Source of the DNA: Toxonevra muliebris
Taxonomy: Eukaryota; Arthropoda; Insecta; Diptera; Pallopteridae
Reading direction: 5' to 3'
Assembly (NCBI GenBank): GCA_963691655.1
Contig: OY829329.1
Coordinates: forward strand, 62,056,852 to 62,120,851
DNA length: 64,000 bases
Shown: in pieces, positions 23,420 through 34,962 of the stretch
Layout: each line of letters begins with the position of its first letter
Numbering within the stretch: the stretch's first letter is position 1
Position numbers and translations under genes: made by a program
The notes under the pieces: model-generated
Told to the model about the DNA's origin: nothing
What the model saw: the letters and a program-made list of their open reading frames with translations, nothing else
The model's database searches: none

Positions 23420-24800
23420 GTTTTTGAGGCTGATTCGGATAATCAAAACACAGCCGGATGTTGAGGTACATACGGATATCAGAGGCAGATCCAGACATCT
23501 GAGACAGATCCGGATACTATTAAGAATATGACTAGGATGGAAAAAGCTGACAAATAAACAGGGATGTCAAACTCATTCCTCTGAGGTCTATAGTGTAATA
23601 TTTGGTTTGGTTGCGGGAAAGAGTCCTAATAACATTTGATAGATCTCAGTCTGAAATCTAGAGAATGTGGTTGATTTAACATAAATATAAAGAATATCAA
23701 ATGGCAAAAATATCAAAAAGTCAAAAATGGCAAAAATATCAAATATTTTAGAAAATATTACTAATCCGGTTATCTAACAAAGATCAGGAAACTCAAGACA
23801 AGTCCCAGATATCCAAGCAGATATCAAAAACTCGAGAGAGAACCGAATACCTACAACATATCTAGATAAATCCGGGTTTCTGAGACAGTTCTGGATAATT
23901 AAAAAACATCCGGATAGTTGAGATACTTACGGATATCCGAGACAGATTCAGACATCTGAGACAGATCCGGATATTTTTCGAAATATAACGAAATATAACC
24001 ATAAATCAGTGATAGGTGCGGTTATCCGAAATCAAAATAGACGCGGATATCCGTTATGAGTTTGGTTATCCGCGATAAATTGAGTTATTTGAGATATATC
24101 CGTATATTCGAATAACAGATTCTGATATCCGTGAGGGATCCTGTATTACAGAGACACATTTGGATGCCCGAAATAGATTTTGATGTCTGAGATTAATTTG
24201 GATATCCGATAAAGATCTGGATATCTGGGGCAGATCCGGATATCTGAGGCATGTCTGGATATCTGAAGTACGTCTGGATATCTGAGACAGATCTGGATAT
24301 CTGAGGGAGATCTGGATATCTGAAGGAGGTCTGGGCAGATCCAGACTTCTGATGTCGATCTGAACATCTGAGTCAGATTTGAATATCCAAAGCAAATCCC
24401 GTTATCCAAGGAACATGATCCGTTCCAGATATCCGATGCAGATCCGGGTATCTAAGACATTTCGGGATATCTGAGATAAATTCGGATGTCTTATTGTGAG
24501 ACTAATTCTGATATCAGTGACAGATATTTGAGAGACTTCCGAATAACAGGAACAAAATCCCAAAAACTGAGACTAACCCGGATAATTTAGACAAACGCGG
24601 TTATACAAGAGAGACTGAGTTATACAAGAGAGACCGGGCTATCAAAGACAGACTAAGATAGAGAGGTATTCGAGATAGATCTGGATAAATTAGAAACATT
24701 CAGAAATCAAAGACTGATTGGGAGGCGTTGCAGAATTTCGAAACAAATCCAAAGATATTAGAAACAAACTCAAATATTCAAACCAGATCCATACTATCTG
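23420..24800. repeat. Degenerate array, unit near GATATCTGAGACAGATCCG
   Basis: About 1.4 kb of imperfect units of roughly 18 bp. It is best preserved at 24,190-24,340, where GGATATCTGAG and GGCAGATC/GACAGATC recur regularly. Because 18 is a multiple of three, the best stretch is open for about 109 codons on the minus strand (24,066-24,395), with a repeating SDIQI/RYPDL pattern. The frame does not persist outside the tidy part of the array and is not taken as a gene. Confidence 0.9.
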
Positions 24801-26489
24801 GATAATAATAATCGGAATCATTACTATAACAAAGACTTAGCTTATATCTTGAGATTTTTCAGGTGAACAGAAATTGAATTTATATTCGAATTGCAAAGCT
24901 TTTGACAAAGTTTTAAACAACAAAGAATCATCATTAGTCCAGTTTACAAGGATATAATTTGCACAGTTCTTTGTTATTTTCTATTCTTGGTATTTAAATG
25001 CTTTAAGGATTTATTCGATTGAGCTCCGCATATACATCTAACTCTCAAAATCTTCCCAAATCCCGAACCGGAACAAATCTATTTCCGTCAATACGGATTC
25101 AAAAATAGCAATAAACAGAGTTCCTTGTAGTGAATATCAGTTTAAACTGAAGTTTTGGACAAAACTCCCATAGTATGCAAAGCTATGCAAAAATTTCTCA
25201 CATAAAACTAACTAAAACTGAATGCATATATAAACGAAATTCTAAAATTACACACATTAAAAAACATATACACATACATATGCATATAGAAAAATACACA
25301 CACATATGAGATTATGGAAAGAACCATAAGAATAATAATAAAATACTGTAATACTATTTTAATGCAAGCAACCAAAATAAACGAAAAGAGAAGAAAACAC
25401 CACCAAAGGGGTACAAAAAAAAAACTTGAAAATGAAAATCATGTCCTGTCTCAAGAGGACGAGCATATAAAAGACGAAAAATATAAATACTGTACTTATG
25501 TGTGTGTGTGTGTGTGTGTGTTAAGCTTGAAAGAAAAAGGATTTTAGTGTTTGTGGATTTAAATAGGAGAAAAGTTAATTGCTTAAGAGCTTCCGTTTCG
25601 TTAACTGTCAGAGCGCAGCAGCTGTCATCATCATCATTATTTACATCTACATAATCATCTACATTTACTTCATTATTATCTCACTCATCATTGTAATCGT
25701 CATTACCGGTGTTGAGATTTTATGCTTAGCTTCTCCTTTGCTGTTGATAGCTTTCTGTAGAGTCTTGTCGTTGTTGTATTGTTGTTATTGTGGTAGTAGT
25801 TAGTAACTACCAACAACGCGTTACATTAGACCAGATTCATAGTGTCAGCCATTTTAATGGTTTATGCTGAAACAAAAGCAAAATCTAAAAAAAAAAACCA
25901 AAGACAAAACAAAAAGTATCATCATAGAAAAAGAAAAGAAAAAAAAAAAACCGAAGATATATGCATACACCCACACAAAACCCACAACAACAGGCGGTAG
26001 AACAACAACAACGACGACAATGAAGATGACGACAATGTTATGCAGTGTAGTCTGTAATAAAAACACTGGCCAAAACGAACATATTTCCTGTAATGGCTCA
26101 AAAACAAGGGGATATTATGTACATAAAAAGGTATTCATGCAGCAAAGAATATACAGGCATACATACCTGCGTACAAACACACACACACACACGCACAAAA
26201 GCAAATTTTGTATATTTGTATATGTAAATCATAATCAGTAGCGTTTTCAATTAATTTCGTTATTCTAGGCGATTTTTTCACTGGTTTTTTCGAAGTTCAA
26301 TTCGCTTGCTTTGACCAATCTCCGACCTCAAAAAAATTATTTCTTATGAAGCTGTAGTTATTTCGCTGAAGGGAAACGAACGGCTATTGAAACTACTGAC
26401 TTCTTGTAGTGCTGTCTTTATTTCACTTATCTGTTTTCATATTTCATATACATTTTGATGTAGACAATGCTGAAAACTTATATAAAAGG
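24801..26489. other. Spacer with GT, CAT and CA microsatellites
   Basis: No gene is recognised. A (GT)n run lies at 25,499-25,520, ATC/ATT-rich sequence at 25,627-25,700, a polyA-rich patch at 25,885-25,952, CAA/CGA-rich sequence at 25,980-26,035 and (CA)n at 26,175-26,198. Short open frames here follow these repeats. Confidence 0.5.
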
Positions 26490-27360
26490 TGTAGTTTTCG
26501 CGCAGATTATATCGGAAACTATACCAACTATATAAATAATGTCAAAATATAATACAATAAGTAGATAAACTTGTCGATAATGTAAATAATGTCAGAAACT
26601 ACAGCGACAAATAATTCGGTATTGTAAACAATGCCAAAATATACTCCGATAATTATGTCGATCATGTGAAACGCTAAAAAGTGTAATTACTAACTATATA
26701 AACACTATGGTAAACGCCATAAATTACAGTGTAATTAATGGCAAAGAAATTCAAGAGCAAACTCAATTTAAAGCAGGTTTCGCTATCTTATACACTTCAT
26801 ATCGATAGTGAATATAAGAAGATTATGAGAATTAACCACCAGACCAAGACAGTAATTGAACCCGAACCTCCCGAATGAAAGTCTAGTGCACTACCCACCA
26901 GACTATCGAGGTCGGCTTAACACATAGCGGAAATCTATGTAGACATAAGATAATTGTTTGAGCTAGGGTTTTTCTTCATGGAATCTGTGTTAAACGGCCT
27001 TGTTTTTATTATTTTAAAACTTTCCCTGTATATATGTCGGCAACTGTGCGGACAATGTCAAAAACGTTAATCACCAAGCCAAAAATAAAAACAATGTCGA
27101 AAACTACGTCGACAACCAAGTAGACAACATAAAAAATTGGATCAAAAATGTAGAAAATAGTCAAAAACTATGTAGACAATCATGCAATGATGTAGAAAAT
27201 CATGTCAACAATGTAAACATCTATGACAATCAAGTAGAAAATGCAAATAATGTCAAAAACCATATTAGAAATGTAAAAATCGTTGAAAACTATGTGGAAA
27301 ACCAAGTCAACAATGTAGATAATCATGTTAACAATGCAAACAATGTGAAAAACTAAGCAT
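26490..27360. repeat. Degenerate array, words AATGTCAAAAACTATGTAGACAAT
   Basis: Imperfect units of about 15-20 bp with GTAGACAA, GTAGAAAATG, AATGTCAAAAAC and AACAATGTAAA. It is interrupted at about 26,740-27,020 by non-repetitive sequence that includes the SINE-like piece. Its words match, in reverse complement, those of the arrays at 36,260-37,060 and 40,020-40,620. Confidence 0.85.
26775..26916 (-). mobile_element. tRNA-derived SINE-like fragment
   Basis: Read on the minus strand from 26,916, the sequence has a tRNA-like head: a TAGTCTGGTGG word in the A-box position and GGTTCGGGTTCAAT in the B-box position about 30 bp later, with GTGCACTAGACTTTCAT between. The B box is imperfect. Below the head runs a non-tRNA body of AT-rich sequence. 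A functional tRNA is unlikely because no complete acceptor stem is seen. It sits inside the array at 26,490-27,360. Alternatives are a decayed tRNA gene or a chance match. Confidence 0.42.
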
Positions 27361-28863
27361 TTTTTCAGAAAATTATCTGACCCCGGGTGTATTTGCTTTG
27401 TAATCTAAGTACACCGACAACTCAATCATAAAATCGCCCTTTCTTTTTTAAGCTAGAAACGTTCCTTGCTAACACTCACTTATGTACTATACTATAAACT
27501 CTAGGTACATGGATACTTATATATCAAAAATCTTTACAATTTGTTTTGGCTTTTATACAAAAAAAAAAAGAAGTAAAATAGTTTATAGGTAACTACTATG
27601 TAAAATGTCTACTAAGAAGAAGAAAATGAGTTAAGGTAAAAAAAAATAAACTAGCAAAAATATTAGTGTGTGTTTTGGAAAGAAAAGCAGCAAAGCAGAA
27701 GGATTTAATATTTTAGCGTAGATTGTGTAAATGTGTATTTGCGAGTGTAAAAGTGAGAGATGAGCTGAATTATGTATATGCATATACAATACAATGTAAG
27801 GTTTTGCATAAAATACATAAATCATATTTTGTAAAATAGCTTAATATTCTAAAGCTTCCTTTAAGGAAAAAATTTGCTATAGCATATATGGCTATAAAAT
27901 TTTATGTTCTTACTCTTTATACAATTTCGACTTGTGTGATATCAAAAAGGTAAAAAAATTCCTAGATAGGTAGATAGACTTATGATTTTATCTGTGCTTC
28001 AACATCTTAAGAACGTTTTTTTTTTTATCAAAGGTCAACACTTTTCAAAGCATAATTTTGTTTATCTTTTGGGATACATTCTATCATACATACTTGCATA
28101 CAAAAAAACCATTTCAAAAGTTAAACAATTTCGCTCTTTCTATAATACACAATAATATTTTAATATCGTTAATTTCATAGACAAGATAGACAAGGTAGAT
28201 ATCATATTTTTGCAGCTATATATTTCTACATAGGTTCATATTTTATGCCGCACCAAAAAAAATATATACATACATATATAAAGTTTATAGTATATACAAT
28301 GGTAGCAATAAATTTGAGAGCTTCTCTTGAGATGTTGTCGCTGTTGTTACTTCTTCTACTGCTACTTAGTTATTGTTACTTTGTCTAACTTAAATATTAA
28401 TGAAGTTATTTACAAGTTGATTTTTGAAGATGAATGGCATGAGTTTTGCACTGCCACCAAAGTTTGCTCCTCCGTAGATATTGTGTATAGTGTAAATTTG
28501 TAATGGTATGAACTGAATGTACATAAGTACAAAAGTACATTCAGTAGATGTTAGCATTTGTAGTTTAATGTACAGTGCAGTAAATGGAACTTAGGTGTTA
28601 TAAAAGCATAGAATTTATGAATTTATGATATTATACAATAGAATGAATGACAGAAATGAAGAAAGTATGAAGAAGCTATGCTAATAAAGGTATTATGAAT
28701 CATACATTAGCAAAAAACTAAAATGCAAAACATTGCTATTGTAGAAAGTAAAGATACTTTGCTGAAGTTGCAGGTTGTTATAATGAAAATTTTAAAATTT
28801 TTATGTGTATTTAATATGCTTCAAAGAAAGTAATGAAATTCTTTTATTTTTTTTTTCTTTCAG
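27361..28863. other. AT-rich spacer, nothing recognised
   Basis: No coding or RNA gene is visible. It ends in a pyrimidine-rich run (28,840-28,863) that looks like a splice acceptor. Confidence 0.5.
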
Positions 28864-29296
28864 TGTAATTTGTGAACTTAAAAAGTGGCAGACAGAAAGA
28901 GACAGCATCAAAAACAAGCAGTGGATTCTGACTGAAAAAAAAATATATTGAAAATTTGGAGAAAAAAAAGAAATTCGTTCGCATGTTTTAAGCTCGACAT
29001 ATTTTGACGATCTCATTGGAGAAATTATTTACTTTGTTCCCATCATGGTATCAGAAGCAAGCACATATATTAATTAAATAATAGAGTGAAAGAAAGAAAA
29101 AAGGAAATTGGCACCGCGAGATAATAAAATAATTGACCATAAACTATTAACTTAATAGTGAAAACAAGAAAGTGAAGTGAGAATATTAATATAAGTTGAG
29201 AATATTGAAAGATTTAAAGTGAGAATGCGTATAGAGAATGCAAATTTTTGGCAACATTTTTTTAAAAACTGCAGCATGATCCAGCAATAAATAAAT
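28864..29296 (+). other. Candidate non-coding exon (5' UTR-like)
   Basis: A T/C-rich run of about 20 bases ending TTTCTTTCAG (28,854-28,863) forms a strong acceptor. AAAT|GTAAGT at 29,293-29,302 forms a strong donor. The 433 bases between are A/G-rich with few T runs (GAAAGAAAGAAAAAAGG, AAGAAAGTGAAGTGAG), unlike the surrounding T-rich DNA and typical of fly 5' UTRs. All frames contain stops, so it would be a UTR exon or part of a non-coding RNA. This is an inference from splice-site quality and composition; no other exon of the same gene was identified. Confidence 0.3.
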
Positions 29297-29374
29297 GTAA
29301 GTTCACGTTCATTTTATATGCTTTACACTTAACTTAAGATAAAACTAACTATTTTCTAATAACCTGAAAAGCTG

Positions 29375-29675
29375 GTTTCTTCTCTGACTTTTAGCATGAT
29401 TTTTGGTCTGCTTTCTAATATTTTGTTTGTCTAATTCTTTGTCTTATTTTCAGATTTCTGAGCTTGTTTTGGTCTGAACTTTAGCTTGGTTTTTGGTTTG
29501 ATTTTAAATTTGGCTTCGATTTTTCGGTTTTATCTTTCATCGGGTTTTTGATTTGAATTTTTTCCACAACTTTGGTTTAATTTTTGTTAAATTTTATGTT
29601 TGATTTGATTGCTGGTTTGATTTTTTGTCTTATTCCTAGTTTGTATCTGATTTTTGGTCTTATTATTATTTTGGG
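29375..29675. repeat. Degenerate array, unit near TTTTTGGTCTGATTTTTGGT, left part
   Basis: Imperfect T-rich units with the words TTTGGTCTGA, TTTTTGGTTTGATTT and GGTTTTTGATTTG. It is split from its right part (31,346-32,660) by a retrotransposon fragment. Confidence 0.87.
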
Positions 29676-29925
29676 GATGTTCACCGTGTTCCCTTCAAGA
29701 ATTATATATTATTATGGAGTTCTTCAACATTTCTGAGTTCTTCAACATGCCGTCTGGTATTTGGTAATCTCCCAAGTACATTTTCCGGCTTTGCGTAAGC
29801 ATAGGATATTGTCCTAGAATATGTTTTGGAGTTTCTGTTTCCATCTCACAAAATCTACATAACTCAATATTACATATTCTCAGGTTTTCAGGTGATAGCT
29901 CAGCCTGCAATGCCCTGTCAGAATA

Positions 29926-31207
29926 AGGAGTGAGATCGAAAAAATCTTAACATATATAAAATTCAATAATTTTTAAAAGGTTGATCTTAGAGTTTTGATT
30001 TTTTTTTATTAAATTGATGATATTTTACAAATTACAGAAAAATATAACTTTTATAGTTCTAACCACTATTTATGAACTCGTGAGCCTTCCATTAGAGATT
30101 TGATAGTTGTTTCAGACACCTTTTTGGAACAGTTTGCCCATCTTCTTTTAAAATCTTTTACAATATTTTGGGACACCTTTTTTGTGCTCTTTAAGTTTCT
30201 TTTCACAAGAGCCCAATATCTTTCTACTGGTCTTAGCTCCGGACAATTTGGAGGATTGAGATTGGCCTCTCTTGGTACAAAAACTATATTATTACTTTGG
30301 TACCACTCCAGAGCTTTCTTGCCGTAGTGCCATGATGCCAAATCGGACCAAAAATATGTGGACACATTGTGCTCTCTTATGAAAGGAAGAAGTTTTTTTT
30401 TTTCAAACATTCTTTGATGTATATTTCGGTATCTATTGAGCCCACTGTAACAAATGACTTGCTTCTTTGGCCGCAACTGCATATAGATTGCCATACCAGG
30501 AATTTTTTTACTAAGTTTTGTCTGCTTTTGGATTCTAAATTGTTCTTCGACATTTTCACGAGTATCAGCAACATAAAAATTTTGACCCGGAAGCTGAAGC
30601 TGCGTAAAATCTGCCAGTAGATACGTTTCGTCGTCCATTAATCAACATGAATATTTTTGTATGAAATTTGATTTTAATTTCCGAGCCCTACTTTTGACGT
30701 CTAAATTTTTTGCAGCATTCCTGTCCGGAACTTTTTGGACTTTGTACTTTGTATGTTTTCAAACCTGCATTGGCTCTAACTTTTCGCACCAAATAGTCAG
30801 AGCACTGGGCTAACCGGGCAGCTTTTCTACCAGATGTGTTTAGAGATCTTTTCAATATGCTTTCTATTTTCTTGGCTTTCCCAATCTCATGTGGTCCTTG
30901 TTTTCTTCCCGAACCAGGTTTCCTATCGATGGTCAAATTCTCCTGAAACTGTTTAATAACATTGGAAACAGTTTGACGGTAGACCTTCAATTCTTTGGGC
31001 AATTTTTTGTAGGACCAATTTGGATTTTTTTGAAAATTTTTAATAATTTTTCTTCACTCATTTTGATCAAACTCACAATAGATCAACATGTTTGTCATTA
31101 AAAATAACAACTGACATATTTTATAAAGATAACTAAATCAAAGAAATTTTTAAATTTTACACCCAAAGAAAGTTATTAGGTGTTAAGATTTTTTCAATCT
31201 CACTCCT
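29926..31207 (-). mobile_element. Tc1/mariner-type (ITm) transposon, copy B
   Basis: The element is 1,282 bp with inverted ends AGGAGTGAGATCGAAAAAAT and, on the far end, AGGAGTGAGATTGAAAAAAT. TA flanks both sides (29,924-29,925 and 31,208-31,209). It is inserted in a non-LTR retrotransposon fragment. The transposase lies on the minus strand. Confidence 0.95.
30066..31061 (-). pseudogene. ITm DD37E/DD39E-type transposase, frameshifted (copy B)
   Basis: The start codon is at 31,059-31,061 and the stop at 30,066-30,068. A 15-bp deletion follows the first codons. A 7-bp direct duplication (ACAAAGT, near 30,745) shifts the frame, and a TGA lies just before the MDDETY block. That TGA is identical to one in copy A and absent from copy C. 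The catalytic half is otherwise the best preserved of the three, with MDDETY, SDLASWHYG and PVERYW all retained and 39 residues between the second Asp and the Glu. The DNA-binding half (YRQTVSNVIKQF, RKPGSGRKQG) matches copy A. It is not functional as it stands. Confidence 0.9.
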
Positions 31208-31345
31208 TACCTGTTATAATTCTCAGATTCTTTTTTGATAAATTCATACATTCCTTAAAACTTTTTAGTTTGAATGTTCTTAAAAGAGTTTTTTATTGTT
31301 TCATTCCTGGTAGATTACCCCAGTATGATCCTCCTGCTCCTTTTT

Positions 31346-32660
31346 TGGTTTTGGACTGATCTTTTTTTTTTGGTGTCTGGGTTTTGATCTGGTTTTTAGT
31401 CCTGATTTTTTTGTCTGTTTTGTGGTTTTATTTGTTGTCTGAGGTTTGCTTTGTTTTTTTTTTTGGTGTCTAGGTTTTGGTCTAGGTTTTGATCTGATTT
31501 TTTTTTATCAGTTTTCTGATCTTATTTATGGTTTGAGGTTTGTTCTGATTTTTGGGTTGATCTATTATTTTATCTGATTTTTTATAATTTTTTTTTGCTC
31601 TGATTTTTGGTCTGATTTTTTATCTATTTTGGTATGACTATTTGTTTTATTTTTGGTTTGTTTCTAATCCATTTAGGTTTTTTATTTGAATTGATTTTTG
31701 TTTCATTTTTTGTCTGATTTTGAATTTGATTTTCGATTTGAGTTTTAATCTGGTTTTTAGTTCAATTTTTTATCTGACTATTTTTATGTTTTTGGCTAGA
31801 AATTTTGATCTTATTTCTTTTATTTTATTGTTTTATTTATTTGCTTTTTTTTTTTGGTTAAAAGTTTGTTAGTCTGATATTTGGTATAATTTTTGGTTTA
31901 ATTTGTGTTCTGAGCTTTGATCTATTTTGGTCTAAACTTTGCCTGATTTTCGAATTATTTTTGGTCTGATGTCAATACCTATTTTTGGACTAGATTTTAA
32001 TCTTGGTCTGGTTTTTAATGTTTATTTTAAGTGCAATATTTTTTTGGATTTATTGTTTTTTTATCTAATATTTGGCCTGAAATTTGATATATTTTATGTC
32101 TTTTTTTGTTTCGACTTAAGTCTATGGTTTGATCTCTTTTTGGTGTGATCTTTAATTAGTTTTTGTCTGGTTGTCAAGCTGTCTGGCGTCAGATCTGATT
32201 TGCTATGTAAGTTTTGTTTTTTTGTGATTTCAGTTTTCATCTAATTTCTCCTTTTATTTTTGGTCTGGTTGTGATCTGATCTAGTTTAAGTACTTAGCAA
32301 GTGTGATTTTCGAACAAATTTTGGGTATTTATTTTGGTTAGTTTTTTTTTTATCTGAATTCTATTCTGGTTGTGGTTTCAACTGGCTTTGGTCTGACTTT
32401 ATAACTGGTTTTTAGTATAAATTTTGGATTGGTGCCTGATCTGAGTTTCAGATAGGTTTTAAGTTTGATTTTGGTCTGTATTTTGCAATAACTTTTGGTT
32501 TATTTTTCATTTGTTTTTTTATCTAGCTCAAACTTGGTTTGTAGTTTGATTTTTCAAAAGAATTTCGCGAAATTTTTTGACTATTTTTAGACCTATTTTG
32601 ACCAGAACAAGTCTTATTTTTAATTTTAATTTTATTAAAATTTGTTTTGCCTGATTATAA
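31346..32660. repeat. Degenerate array, unit near TTTTTGGTCTGATTTTTGGT, right part
   Basis: More than 1.3 kb of T-rich imperfect units with TTTGGTCTGA, GGTTTTGATCTGG, TTTTTATCTG and GGTTTGATTTT. Frames through it are Phe/Leu-rich low complexity. Confidence 0.88.
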
Positions 32661-32819
32661 GTGTATTTTTAGTCGCATATAAATCATGTTTTATTCAGGT
32701 CTTTTCTAAACTGTGTTACCTTTGGGTAATATTTGCAAAAACATAAGAAACCTTCGATTGATTTAATTAAATAACAACCAAAATAGTGGTTCCAATATTC
32801 AAGCTAATTTCTTCACTTA

Positions 32820-32945
32820 AGTTAGGTTAGGTTATAGAAGGGGTGTGTGCTACGCACTTCCACTCGGAGGCCCTATTAGGCCCATTGTGATGCCCTTCAT
32901 TTATATTTGAATGAGCTTCCCTATCTGTTCGGTTCCCAATTCCTT
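32820..32945 (-). mobile_element. Possible 3' end of a non-LTR retrotransposon
   Basis: GTTAGGTTAGGTTAT at 32,821-32,835 is followed by a relatively GC-rich block (GGAGGCCCTATTAGG, CCCATTGTGATGCC). Read on the minus strand, this is GGCATCACAATGGG...CCTAACCTAAC, the kind of 3' tail seen in fly non-LTR elements. The relic at 50,970-52,705 also ends CCTAACCTAAC. There is no coding. Confidence 0.35.
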
Positions 32946-34960
32946 AACTTAGTATTCTTATTATTATTTGATTATTTTTACTGATTTCACCTTTTCTGAC
33001 TTATTTTACTAACTACGTTCTACATACAAAATATTGAATTATGCAAATAAATTCCCAATTCTTCGTTCTTCATATCAATTTCGCATATATCAAAAGCGAA
33101 AAGAAAAAAAAATGTAAATCCATAATTGAAATGTAACAACTGCGGTGCGCAAAAAACACAAGAACGGAAAAAATGCTAATCGAAAAATAATCGAATTGCA
33201 CGCACGAACATGTAATGAAAGAGAAAATAATAATGGCAAAAAAAAAAAAAAATGAAAGAAAGAAATAAAGTAGGGGAAGGAAGTGAGAAAGTAAACCACT
33301 TAATGAGAATTCAAGCTTACAACGCCATATAAAAACAACAAAACTAGGGTAGGCTGCATACCTTGAGTATGCCATATCCATATCCCCAATCAATATCATA
33401 AGACATATACGTCATACCAATCAACTTCACGTACATACACACATGCAATTTGTACTTGAAGGCATACGCAAAATATCAAAGATGGCGCGCTTATGACACA
33501 TACAAACACACGCATACAAACATACAATCTAAGGCAATTGCTAATGGGAATTCTTTGGCAAATTCTTTACGCAAATTGATGATGAGTAAGAACAAGCAAA
33601 ATTTTGCCTTCAGTTTTTGAGTTGATACTTCGGTATTTGTAAATATTTGTTTGTAAGTCTAAAAACGCATTTTAAAGCATATTTGTTGTTGTTGGTTTTT
33701 TTCTGGTGTTTTTGTGAAAATTACTTTAAACATTTTATGAATGGGTAGCAAGGCAAAGGGAGCCAAGGTGATGAAAATGTGGGCTGTTGAAGTATGTAAA
33801 CGAGTATTCGTTTTTGGTAAAGATTACAAAGTCTTATTTGCTTTACAAATACATACATATGTACATACTTATGTGTATATTTGAGCATGTGAAAGTAAAG
33901 CGGTAAGTGCCTACTCCTATACAACCACATACATTTTATTTTTTTTTTTGTTTCTCTCATGTTCTTATGACTTTAATATGCGGCGAGCATAATGTGTTTA
34001 TTCACCAAGGTTACCAACAAAAACATCATTTTCTCATAAGATGTTGCTGTTGTTGTTGATGTACAGTAGCTGCTCCCAAGAGTGTAATTTGAAATTTTGT
34101 ATTAGTTTTTTTTTTTTTTTTTTGATTATGTGGAAGAAAAAACTGGGGATGGTTTCATGTATGTAGTTTTTTGTTGCTGTAACATTTTTGTTTTACAACT
34201 TTCAACATTTTTACAATCGCCACAAATGTTACGAAGAAAATGAGAAATGCCGCGTCATATACACACATGCACATACTCATACATATATATGTTTATGTAG
34301 ATGGCTTTGTATGTATTTATAAACACATATATGTATGTTTGAATTTCCTTTTTACTTACATTTTTGGTTTATTTTCTTCGTTGGTTGTAGAGTTATAAAA
34401 TATTTTTACTTGGTTTGTTTTATGGCATCATAAACATTTGCTTTATGAGATTTTCTGTATTAGTTTTTGGCTATATTTACGCATAGTCTTAGAAGTTAAA
34501 GAAGTAACGTATTGATAAATTGGTATAGCATATATTCCTATGCAACTTTAAGTTATTCAATTAACAAAGCAAAGGTTTAGAGGCTAGACAGAAAAAATAA
34601 ATAATAACTAATTTTTTATGAGTGTTCGTTGCATAAACTTAACGTATTATATTTCGCTTCATTTCATTTATTACATTAACATAAATTATTAATATTATCT
34701 CGACAATTTATTAAACTAATTCAAGTAATTCATTATTTAGTACTTTGCTGAGCTTTTTTTTTTAGGAGTGCTGTTGCTTTCTTCTTTAATCTTTTGACTA
34801 TTTTACTTCATGAGCTTCTATTCCTATTTTCATATAGTTGCTTACTTTTTCACATGGGTTTTGCTCAATTGTCGACATATTTTACTTAAATGTCGATTTT
34901 TTTTTTTTTGTATTGCTGTCTAAATTTATTACATAGTTGTTTGCATTTTCTATGGGCTTC
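32946..34960. other. AT-rich spacer with TA/CA microsatellites
   Basis: No gene is recognised. ATAC/CATA-rich patches lie at 33,420-33,530, 33,845-33,885 and 34,255-34,335. Runs of A or T lie at 33,238-33,253 and 34,107-34,123. Open frames are low complexity. Confidence 0.5.
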
Positions 34961-34962
34961 TA

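Larger units (their letters stand above)
29676..31345 (-). pseudogene. Non-LTR retrotransposon C-terminal fragment, split by ITm copy B
   Basis: On the minus strand the right part (31,345 to 31,208) encodes SYWGNLPG, KTLLRTFKLKSFKECM and NLRIITG. After removing the transposon at 29,926-31,207 and one copy of TA, the frame continues as ILTGHCRLSYHLKT. It then shifts frame into ICNIELCRFCEMETETPKHI. LTGHC...L.YHL followed by a Cys-rich CRFC...HI block is the region after RNase H in I/LOA/R1-type elements. It is a different family from the copies at 18,234 and 61,362. Frameshifts and a stop (MKQ then TAA) make it dead. The fragment itself interrupts the T-rich array, so three layers are nested. 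Confidence 0.82.

Noticed and set aside
32821..32835. A telomere-like TTAGG repeat
   Set aside because: It has only two to three units, and flies have lost the canonical TTAGG telomere. It is better explained as part of a retrotransposon 3' tail.
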